DNA of 64,000 bases, taken from contig NC_041783.1 in the NCBI RefSeq assembly GCF_900090045.1, forward strand, positions 1,261,501 to 1,325,500, read 5' to 3'. The stretch's first letter is position 1. Each line of letters starts with the position of its first letter. Source of the stretch: Plasmodium malariae (Eukaryota > Apicomplexa > Aconoidasida > Haemosporida > Plasmodiidae). The translations under genes were made by a program, and so were the position numbers. This document shows, piece after piece, positions 10,648 to 21,514 of the stretch. A model generated the notes under the pieces. It saw only the letters and a list, made by a program, of their open reading frames with translations, searched no databases and had not been told where the DNA came from.

Positions 10648-13600
10648 ATGGTAATTAAGTTTTTTTTTATTTTATGTTTATCCTTGTTTTTTCTTTTTTG
10701 TAATACAAATACTCAATATCCCTACGCGCATCATGGCATTTTAAACATAGACTCAGATAATATTCAAGACGTGTTTAACACAAATGAGCATTGTCTTATA
10801 AAATTGTAATGGAGCAGAGAAATATAAAATAAAATTTAAGTGAAATATGAAAGTTATCTTGTTACAATTCTCATATGCTTTTATGTATCATTTCCTCGGG
10901 CTGGTGTTTACATTTACATATTTGTTTTTGCCTAGGACTGCCTATACCTTTGCTGTGACGTTTGCGTTTAATTGTTTATTTGTTTATATGTTTATTTGTT
11001 TATATGTTTATTTGTTTATATGTTTATTTGTTTATATGTTTATTTGTTTATATGTTTATATGTTTATTGTTTATATGTTTATTTGTTTATATGTTTATTT
11101 GTTTATATGTTTATTTGTTTATATGTTTATTTGTTTATATGTTTATTTGTTTATATGTTTATTTGTTTATATATTTATTTATTTATTTGTTTGTATATTT
11201 ATTTGTTTATATATTTATTTGTTTGTATATTTATTTGTTTATATATTTATTTGTTTATTTGTTTGTTTATTTATTTGTTTATTTATTTGTTTATTTATTT
11301 ATTTGTTTATTTTTTTTTTTTTTTTTTGATTTTTCTCTCTTCCCCCCAACAACTGAAGCTATGCACCACAATGTGTACACTGCAAGCGTATATGGAATAA
11401 AATTGTAAATTTAAAAAGTACGATACAGAATGATGATAAAAAAAAAGTATTCTTTGGCCAAGTAAGTTTTAAACGAACATATAGAGTGGTATAATTACAT
11501 ATTTGGAAAAATACAGGATAGATAACATATTAATACATTTCTCTCCTGCAACACATGTACGTATACATGTATTACACGCGTGTATTTTTATGTGCACACG
11601 TACTCATTTACCTCCTTACAAATAAAATGCGAATATTCAAAAATCATATATAACTGTTCAGGTAAATTGTGGTGATACGAAAGGGAAATTTATCTGCCAA
11701 AAGTACGACGTCTTAAGAGTACCACAATTAAAAATGTAAATTGAAAAAAAAAAAAACAAAGTAAAAAAGTATTATTTTTATATTTATTTTGATTTTATTA
11801 TTACTTTTTTATTATTTTATTCTTATTTTATTTTAATTTTATTCATATTTTATTCTTATTTAATTCATATTTTATTCTTATTTTATTCATATTTTATTCT
11901 TATTTTATTCATATTTTATTCTTATTTTATTCTTAATTTTATGTGGCATCATTCTATTGTTTCGTCAACTTATGAACTGCTTATATAGTTGTCTATTCGT
12001 ATTTCCTCATTACAGGTTTAAAGGAAGTGAACTGGTCTCAACTTACTCAAATAACATAAATGATGAAAATTTTGTAAAAAAATGGATATATTATGTTACC
12101 ACGTAAGATAAAGGAATAACCAAATTTTATAAGAAACGATAGCAGAAGTTGTCTAACTTTTTTTTGTTTTTTCGTTTTTTCGTTTTTTCGTTTTTTCTTA
12201 TTTTTTGAACATACAATTTGTCAATACTGCAACTTTAATATTCATCTCATTTTTACCTTACGTAATCATATTCTTTGTATATTTCCTTAACCATTCATAC
12301 TATTTTTCAATTTTGTGCTTTAAAAAAAAACAGCCCTATTTTTTTAGGTGTACATTCGGAAAAAGAATTGAGCGCTTACATAACAGATGATAATCTCTTT
12401 CTAACGTGTTCAGAAAATTTAAGTGTTATAAATATATATAAAGAAGAAAAAATAAAATAATAAAAAAAAATTGTAAATAATGTAAAATAAAATATATCAA
12501 AACGTATAACAACACATAACAAAGAATAACATAGCATAACATAGCATAACAAAACATAGTATTAAGGAAAACATAGGATGTTAATAGATTGCATGAACAA
12601 GCAATAATTTTTAAAGATGCGAACATAAAACTTTTTTTTAATTCAAATTTCGACAAAAAAACAAAAATAGTACATAAATAATTAAATATATAGATAATTA
12701 AATGCATAGATAATTAAATATATAGATAATTAAATACATAAATAATTAAATAAATAAATATGTTTTATTAGGATGATTTAATTGAGGTAGCTAAATTATA
12801 TTACGATGAACACTACTTTATCAACATTAAGAATCAAGTAAAACTGAAATAAATAAATGTGCTTTAACGAAATGGTACAATATACGTACATACATATGAC
12901 TACATTTTTTTTGATTTCACATTTAGAATCTGTGCGACAAGTTAAATATCAAGACTAGCCAATTGCACGTTAAGGGATTATATGAGCATGATGCCTATAA
13001 CCTTGATAAAATAGTATATATAGAACTGTATTCAAATGTGAAGGATGTTGCATAAATAACCACTCACACAAGTCTTCCTTTTTTTTTTTTTTCTCTTTTT
13101 TTTTTTTCATCTTGAGGTTTAGCAAACATTGACAACAAAATTAAGAGAACGTATTACTTGTAACAGACCTATATATAAAATTTTTATCGTTTGTCATTTA
13201 TGATAAATTATTTATAGGAATTTGAACCATTAAAAACATTTGTTAATAAAAATAGATTTCCTTTAGTTAATAAAGTTGATCATCATAATTTTTTTAATCT
13301 AAGGAGCAGTGGTATATATTAATACATTAATTTACACAAGGTGTATAATGAACAAATTTGATGAGGTGCTAATATTCCATTTCAGAGCTTGGATAATTGC
13401 AATTGCTGGTTAGTGATATACATATATATACACGGGCATTATTTATTTTTTTTTTTTAAAGGAAATAATTTAATATTACTACTTCTGGACTTGCAAAGAG
13501 AGGTTGATGTAGTAATTTCAATATTTACCGAATATGCTAAAAGGTAATAAAAACATTAAAAAGATTCTTCATTAAAAAAAATTTATTTTTTTAGGTTTAG

Positions 13601-15096
13601 CTAGTTACTTATTCGGCATTATACAACATGTTAGTATTGTTAATACATTGATTGCATTCGTTTAATATAGTATGTTTTCTTTTCTTTTTCTTTTTTCTTT
13701 TTTTATGTACCACTGAAGGCACAAAAACTTGAAGGAATTTATTTTTGCATATATAGATGGAAAATACTATGAAGAAGTGAGCATTTTAGAAATTGCCATA
13801 ATGTTTTGTTATGAACAAAATAAAAAGCGGTTTACCTTGTACATACATATATACATGCATATATGCGTACTTATGTACATAAATATGAAATTCATAAATA
13901 CGGAATTGCGTAAATACGGAAACGCATAAATACTTACATGTGTACATACTTATACACATACATATATGCATATAGTATATATCTGCAAACATCCATTGAA
14001 AGCACGTGGACATAAAACTGAATTTTGTGTAAAAAAGAATTTAGAGTTGTATGGAACTGATTCAAGAAAATATCCTCAAATAATTGTATTTAGCAAACGT
14101 CCGCATGTAAGCATTTTCATTATTTTATATTTTATTTTTATCATTATTATTATTTTTTTTTTTTTTTTATTTATTATTTTTTTTGCTGTTATTAGTTTTT
14201 TTATTATTATTATCTTTTTTCACTATTATTATTTTTTTTTATTTTAATTACTTATTAACGTGTTACATCTTTCCAGTATTTTAAGCAATTATATGAACAA
14301 GTGCATATTTATTCTTTTTAGGAATATTATTTCGAAGATTATTTTAATTTAGATAACTTGGATAGTATAATAGGTAAAAGAGAGTAAATAGAAATTTATT
14401 CTTTTGAAATGGAATAAAATAAAAAGAAAGATGTAACCGTTTGTTTGCACGATCGTTTGTATAAACTTCATATTCTCTTAATCTTTATCTTTATCTTTAT
14501 CTTTATCTTTTTTTTTTTTTTTTTTTTTTTTTGTAGAGGACCTACAGAACGAAAGAATTAACACTAAAGCAGAAGAATTCACTAAATCGAAAATGTAATT
14601 AATAAATTCATAAACAAGAGTACCAGATAATATCATCGCACCTAATAAGTTTGCATTAGACAGACGCTCATATATATGCACGTATGTGTATGTATGTCTT
14701 TGTATATACTGGTAACACATAGTACTCTCTTCATTTCATCCCCACCTTTTCTTAGATATCTGATACAACTAAAAAAGCATATGCGTTATATTTTCCATAA
14801 AGCATTTAAAACAGATATTATTTCTTTTATAGGTTTTTTATGCTCCGTTGTTATGGTATAATATATATTACAACTATACATTCTTCATAGGAAATGTTTA
14901 TTATATATTATATAATAGAATAAAAAATTGCTTTGTTTAGTTGTGTTCTGTTCTCTTCTGTTTCGCTTTATTGTTTTATCAATTCACTGTCTCCTTCTCT
15001 TTGTATATTCTATAGGTAATATTCACATGTATCTTAATGGCACATACAATTTATAGGATAATTAGTCAGCAAGGAGTGAAACATCACTCACAGTGA
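10648..15096 (+). CDS. Protein disulfide isomerase-related membrane protein, 15 exons
   Basis: ER thiol-disulfide oxidoreductase-like protein, 419 residues. Exons: 10648-10805, 11359-11461, 11662-11735, 12016-12102, 12334-12424, 12772-12837, 12927-13013, 13218-13311, 13462-13543, 13719-13776, 14038-14106, 14322-14373, 14537-14594, 14756-14855, 15016-15096. All phases are consistent. Residues 1-23 are a signal peptide. The first thioredoxin domain has YAPQCVHCK, so the active site is CVHC (C58, C61) instead of the usual CGHC, followed by VNCG and a VPQLKMF turn with the cis-proline expected in this fold. Later exons give redox-inactive thioredoxin-like segments (NRFPLV; FIFAYIDGKYYEE joined to NLELYGTDSRKYPQIIVFS). 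A transmembrane helix built by the last two exons (IISFIGFLCSVVM plus VIFTCILMAHTIY) precedes a very short tail. The exon 5 donor (GTTATA) and the exon 11 acceptor are the least certain. A charged open frame continues after the stop (see findings). Confidence 0.85.
10972..11315. repeat. Tandem repeat in intron 1 of the PDI-related gene
   Basis: Array of tgtttatatgtttatt-type units decaying into tttatttg units and a poly-T run just before the exon 2 acceptor. All three forward frames are open through it, giving spurious hydrophobic ORFs. Confidence 0.9.
11800..11940. repeat. Tandem repeat in intron 3 of the PDI-related gene
   Basis: About five imperfect copies of attcatattttattcttatt. Confidence 0.85.
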
Positions 15097-15792
15097 GGGA
15101 TAAAAAAAAAAAAAAAAAAGTTGAACAAGAAGAGTTAGATAAACATGAGGAGAAACAGGCTAAAAATAAAAGCCAAAACAAAGTAAAAGTTAATATTGAT
15201 AAATATATTTATTTCTAAATGAAAAAAAAAAAGAAAAAAAAGTAACACTGCTGATATTTTTTTTTTTTTGTTGTTCTACAATATGAAATATAAACGTATT
15301 AAATTTATAGCTTAATTCATTTTATTATATCTCTCATGCACGAAATTATAAATTGCTGTTATATAGATGGATACAAATGATTTATAAATACTAATCCTTT
15401 TTCTTTTATTCTTCTTTTACCTTATTTTCTTTAGTTAAGAGTAAAAGCAAAATTTATAATTCTTCCTACTTTAAAAAAATATGTTATTTTATCATGATCT
15501 TGTTTACTTTTTTTTTTTTTTTTTTTTCTATTCAACATTAATAATGTTTTATTATTGTAATGTTCTTTTTGTTCTGTTGAATAACTCTTATCTTTGAGTG
15601 AAATATAAAGAAAAAAGAAAAGAAAAAAAATGTACCATGTACCATGTACCAAGTAACAGGTAACAGGTAAAAAAAAAGGTTGTAACGAAAAAAGCGAAAT
15701 GGACAAATCACATAGGCGAAGCTAATGAAATTTTTATTTTCTTTCTCCTTATAGATATATACAAGCTTACAACAATACTGATAAAAAAATGC

Positions 15793-15829
<37 letters not shown>

Positions 15830-17383
15830 ATATGAAAAAAATTAAAAATTTCTTTCTTAGTAAATTGTAAAATCAAAAAATAGCTAAATTTATACTAAAT
15901 GATAGAAAGGGAAAAGCCGTTTTTTTAAAATTTAAAACAAACATCAATTATAAATACGTATTTATTATATTTTACTTCTAACGTGTTAAACGCAATGTTA
16001 CATAAGAAGTAATATTTGGCAATACTAGGTTCATTAATAAAAAAATAAACTAAAAAATAAGATACTAGATCGAAGTATGCATATATAAACATATGAATAT
16101 ACGAACATAAGAACATAATAACATACGAACATATAAGCATATTTACATGTATAAATAATTACTAATTAGATAAATAAATATAACAATTCCATATACATAT
16201 CTTACACGTACTACATTACAAATTTTATGGTTGACACAGGAATAACAGCTACATTTATGTATGTGCATATATTTATATATATATATATGTATATATATAT
16301 GTATATTAAAAATATATATATACATGTACATATTATATATATAAATTAAAAATATATATATGCAAATAAATTATATGCATATGTATATTATTAATATATA
16401 TATGCATAACCTCCTTATTGCATGCGTAAAAAATTATTAGGCTAACAAAATATATAGTAGTAAAAATAAAAAGAAATTAATAATTGCTGTAGTACAAAAA
16501 ACTCAGTAAGGAAAGGATGGAAGAAGTCCTCTAACCAGATTAGTCTAGAAAATGTAAATTCTTTTAATAAAAATGGTAATATATATATATATATATATAC
16601 ATTCATACGAACATATATTTATATATATATATATATTTTTATTTGAAGAACAAATTTTAATGAAGTGAATTTTTTAGTTTTTTAAAAAAAAATTGTAAAG
16701 GGAAAAAATAAATATGTATAAATTTTGCGCTTCAAAATTTTTATTTTTTATATATAGGGATTAACACTTTAATAAAAGCTTAAAAAAAATTAAAAAAAAA
16801 AAAATAGAAGGAAAAAAAAATAAGGAATAAATAAGGGAAAAAAAATTGAAAAAAATAAGGATATATAAATAAAAAAAGAATTAATTTTTAGAGGGAAAAA
16901 CATATCATACTTTTATTATTTCTGACTGTTATATATTTGCCCCTTTTTTCTTTTTTGCTTTTAAATTATTTAAAATTTTTTTTTATAAATTTTTTAATAT
17001 AATAGTATTCCAATTATAATAGAGTTCTAGTTTATACAGATATATATATATATATATACGTGTATATAGACATATATATATATATATATATGCACCATAC
17101 ATAATACTCGCCACTGTTGAAATATTTTTTTTTTACGAGTTTTTGAATATCGAAAATATATAAGTAATTAGAAATTGAAATCCTTTAAAAAGGGACTTTA
17201 AGAATTCGAAATTATTCTTATGATAAATTACACATAAATCTTAATTTTTGTATACATAGATATAATCGCATTTTTTACATGTACAAAAACGTACATACAT
17301 ACGTAGATAAATATATAATATAAAAAAGCCTTAGTCCTTGAACAAATATAACAATACTTATCTCCACACATAAATCAAGAACA
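15097..17383. other. Intergenic region between two + strand genes
   Basis: Very AT-rich, with (TA)n tracts near 15800-15825, 16575-16600, 17040-17060 and 17075-17090. A purine-rich open frame (15066-15219) directly follows the upstream stop codon and is discussed as a finding. I see no other gene. Confidence 0.65.
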
Positions 17384-18253
17384 ATGAATGAAAGTACAAA
17401 TGACAAGAATGATTTTATGACAGACAAGGTTTTATCATATAAACCATCCAAGGAGGAAATTAAATATGTAAACATATGCATTTGCATATAAATATATATA
17501 TAATATGTGTTATACATATGTATATAGATATACATATATATTCGTATATGTACATATATTATATAATAAGAAAAAAAAAAAAAAAATACCTCTTTAAATT
17601 AAGCTTGATTTGTTATATATTAATGTACATTAAATACAAAGAACTCGTATTGCATTTTGTATGATTTATTATTTCTATTATTATTTCTATTATTATTTCT
17701 ATTATTATTTCTATTATTATTTCTATTATTATTGCTGTTGTTATTGCTGTTGTTATTGCTGTTGTTATTTCTATTATTATTGCAATTGCTATTATTATTT
17801 TTTTTTTCCCCATTTCCCATTTTTAGTATCATAATAATAAACAGAAAAGTATAAGATATATATTCTGCAATCAAGAATTAGATGATTATGAAAAGGAAAA
17901 AATAAAAGAGCTAAAAGATTTTGTCAATAATTTAAAGCAAAAAGAGTGGGAACAAAAAAAAGTGGAGGAAGGAAAGGAAAAAGCAGAAACGTACGAGTCT
18001 CTATTTGCTGATACTGTATTTAATGATGACAATTACGTACTAAGATTTTTACAAGGGTTAGTATATATATATATATATATGTGTATATGTATATTTGTGG
18101 AAAAAGTTGAATATTTCAGTGTATCAAAAAACGCACACATGTTATATGTATGCACCATGTATACACGTAATACCTTAATGGATGTAATTTACCTGACATT
18201 GCATATGTTTATGAAAAATATGTACTATATTTCTGTACTTACGTACTTATGCA

Positions 18254-18284
<31 letters not shown>

Positions 18285-20605
18285 CTTTTGCGTACTAATA
18301 ATAGAAATGAGTACAATTTTGAAAAATGTTATTATGATATGGTAAGACACTTGGAATGGAGAAAAGAAAATCTTCCAGTGAAATACGAGGACGTTAAGGA
18401 TATATTAGTAATTAAAAGAAAAAAAATAATAAAATTGGGGATATGAGAAATTGAGAAAATGAACTTCTCTCTACATGAACTGCTAACTAAGAGAACATAT
18501 AGGCATTTGAACAAAATAACTAGCTGAACGATATAAATAAAAAATATTATTTCTCTACTTTGATTTTTATACGTTTCATCTTTTATTTTTTATTGCAGAA
18601 TAATGGCTATATCTACGTTCATGGAAGGGATAAACAAATGCACCCTATAATTGTTATCAACTGCAAAAATTTTATTACAGCAAATGCTGTAAGTAGATAA
18701 GTAAAAGTGTGAACATATGTGTGTGTAGGCGTTTGTTTATATATATGTACATATACATGTTTATATGCACGTGTTTATAAATTAAATATGTGCATTTTGA
18801 ACTGTTTTCAATTTATATAATATTGTTATCTGTAGACATATGCATATACATATTTACCATATATTGTGTATTGTTCATCGTGTATTGTTCATCGTGTATT
18901 GTTTATTGTATATTGTCTATTGTGTACTTTATATTGTTTATTATTTTTTTTTTTTTTTTTCATTGCAGAAAGACGTTTTAAAGGTAGTGTACTACTGGCT
19001 GGGTAATTCTACGATTACATCTTATTTATTTAATTATATTTTGGTTACTTGTTAATACGTATTACATTTCTTTGGATACATTAACATATTTTACTGTTCC
19101 CCTTACGTTTTTCGTTTTTTACCCTTTTTTTTTTTTTAATTTATTTTTTCCTTTCGTTTAGGCTTTTTTTTTTTTTTTTTTTTTTTTCTTCGTTTCTTAC
19201 AATTTTTTTTTTCGTATTTCTTTCATTTTTAGAGTACATTATATCGAAACTATTCGTTGAAGGAAAAATTGAACAGTGGCGAGTCATCGTGGACCTAAGT
19301 TCCTGTGGTGTTTTAAATATACCTATAGGAACATTAAAGGATATTTCCAGATGCTTAAGTGTAATTATAATATAACAAAATATAATATGTAGTACAAGAA
19401 ATGAACGAAATTTTTATATCAGCAAAGCTTACTCAAAATAAAATGAAAATAAGAATAGAGTGAAAAGTGTTTTTATTTTCAATTTTAATTTCGTATTCTT
19501 ATTTTTTATTTTGTATTCTTATATTTATTTCGCATTCTTATGTTTATTTCGCATTCTTATGTTTATTTCGCGTTCTTATGTTTATTTCGCATTCTTATGT
19601 TTATTTCGCATTCTTATGTTTATTTCGCATTCTTATGTTTATTTCGCGTTCTTATGTTTATTTCGCATTCTTATGTTTATTTCATATTCTTATTTTTATT
19701 TCGTGTTCTCATTTTATTTTGTATTCTTATATTTATTTCGTATTCTTATATTTATTTCGTATTCTTATTTTTACTTTTTATTCTTATTCTTAAACTTATT
19801 CTTATTTTATCTTTTTCCCTTTCCAGTGCAATTATAGATCGAGGTTGTCAAAAATGTTAGTACTGAGTGCACCCCTGTTTGTAACTGGAATATGGCATAT
19901 GCTTAAGTCCATCATACCTGTAACTTGAAAATTGGAAATTTTATAATAACTGAACATTTATTAGTCTCCTTTTTCCTTTTTTCCCAATTTCAATTATGAT
20001 CATAAAAATTTTTTGCTTAATTTTTTATTTATTTTGTAGGTTGTTACACAGCAAAAAATTACTATATCATCATCGGAAATAGATGTAAGAAAAGACAGAA
20101 GTTTAACTTGTTACATAATCCTTTTTTTTTTTTTATTTTACGTATCGAAGAAGTTATTCTTTTCACGTATCATCTTCTTTTTCTCTTTTTTTTTTTATTT
20201 TTTTAGAAAAAATTGTTAGATCAAGTCGACGTGGACCAACTAGAAAGTAAGTTTTAGAAAGGTCTTTTTAGACATAACATTACATGAAGCTCAGTATATA
20301 TAATTTATATGCATATATAATAAGCATATTACATATATGCATGCATATAAGCATATTACATATATATTACACATACATATATGCATGTATATAAGCATAT
20401 TACATATATACACTTATACTTGTACATATAAAAACATATTATATATATGTGCATATTATGAAAATGTATCCCAAGAATAATGTACATTTATATTTAACTT
20501 TTTGCCTTATCATTTTTGTTTTTCTTTTTTCTATTCCCATTTTTAGGAAAATTCGGAGGAACATGCGATAATGCAACCGTGTTTACAGAACCTATTATGC
20601 CTTAA
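17384..20605 (+). CDS. Sec14-like CRAL-TRIO lipid-transfer protein, 10 exons
   Basis: Likely phosphatidylinositol or other lipid transfer protein acting at cytosol-facing membranes. Exons: 17384-17467, 17827-18056, 18305-18407, 18599-18688, 18969-19002, 19233-19360, 19827-19919, 20040-20084, 20207-20246, 20547-20605. They sum to 301 residues with every splice phase matching. The CRAL-TRIO N-terminal helix bundle is seen as VLRFLQG joined to NEYNFEKCYYDMVRHLEWRK, the counterpart of RFLRARKFD...HLEWR. The lipid-binding domain follows: GRDKQMHPIIVINCKNF, VIVDLSSCGVLNI, YRSRLSKMLVLSAPLFVTGIW (here trimmed to LSKMLVLSAPLFVTGIW), and KKLLDQVDVDQLERKFGGT, the usual L..LP..YGG region. There is no GOLD or other extra domain, so this is a minimal Sec14. 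Upstream acidic residues and introns with long poly-T are unremarkable. The family assignment is firm; the ligand is unknown. Confidence 0.92.
17664..17800. repeat. Trinucleotide-type repeat in intron 1 of the CRAL-TRIO gene
   Basis: Copies of ttattatttcta (12 bp) followed by ttattgctgttg units, placed just upstream of the exon 2 acceptor. Confidence 0.85.
19525..19765. repeat. Tandem repeat, 19 bp unit, intron 6 of the CRAL-TRIO gene
   Basis: About 8-9 copies of ttatttcgcattcttatgt with C/T and G/A variants, degrading toward the 3' end before the exon 7 acceptor. All forward frames stay open, so the ORFs here are shadows. Confidence 0.9.
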
Positions 20606-21514
20606 GTTTCATTTGTTATAATTTATAGTTTTCCCGTTTTAATTATATATATTTACTCATTTTCATTTCTTTTTTTTTATGATATATATATATATTTGAA
20701 AATTTTATTCTCTGTGCATATATTATGATGCATTTCACGTTGCTTCTGTTGCGTTGTGTTACTTTCCTTTTTTTTTTTTAATTTTCTATGTTCTCTTTAT
20801 AGCTTTATTAAACACGTACGTCAATATATACACATTTATGTACCTATTAGTTATGTGTATATACACATGTATGTACATGCATATTTATATTTAAGTACAC
20901 TTTGGTGTATATAGTATGTATACATGCTCACATGTGTGTATAACCCCGTTCGTAATTTTGTATTTTTTTATTTTTATTTTCATTTTTTTTTTTTTTTTTT
21001 TAAGTTTAATCGTCTAAACGAAAATTGATACTTTAAAATTTTTTTAAGAAACAAAAGCCATTTATATAAATGCATATGCTTATAAATCATTTTAACTTAG
21101 AACAAAAAGAAGTTTGATTTTGTGTAAAATAAAAGACAAAAAATATATACATACAAACAGGCAAATGGTTGTGTAATATAATCATGTGTGCACACATACG
21201 CATATACATATATATATACATATAAATGTAAATATATATATATATATATATTTATTGATTTATTATACGTATGCATGTTGACATATCTTTTTAAGACATA
21301 TCCTTTTTAACATTCACAATTGGTTACAATGAAATAGAGGATTATAATTAATAAGGTGTAAAAACGTATATACAAAACATATTACGAAATAATGAAAGTG
21401 GGGGAAGTATCCTTTTTTTTTTTTTTTTTCCCTACAGTTGGAAAGAATTATCTGAAGGGGGGAAATTCTGTTCATTTTTTCCCTAATTCTTTTACCAAAT
21501 ATTTTGCTCACATT
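20606..21514. other. Convergent intergenic region
   Basis: Holds the 3' ends of two converging genes. It has (TA)n near 21225-21250 and several poly-T runs. A short reverse-strand open frame (about 21314-21511) is not supported. Confidence 0.65.

Noticed and set aside
10847..11408. Three overlapping 140-160 codon hydrophobic ORFs
   Set aside because: They lie within intron 1 of the PDI-related gene and are driven by the tgtttata repeat.
21314..21511. Reverse-strand ORF with SKIFGKRIREKMNRISPLQ
   Set aside because: It has no ATG at its start and no acceptor in phase with the upstream exons; it is probably 3' flank of the charged gene.
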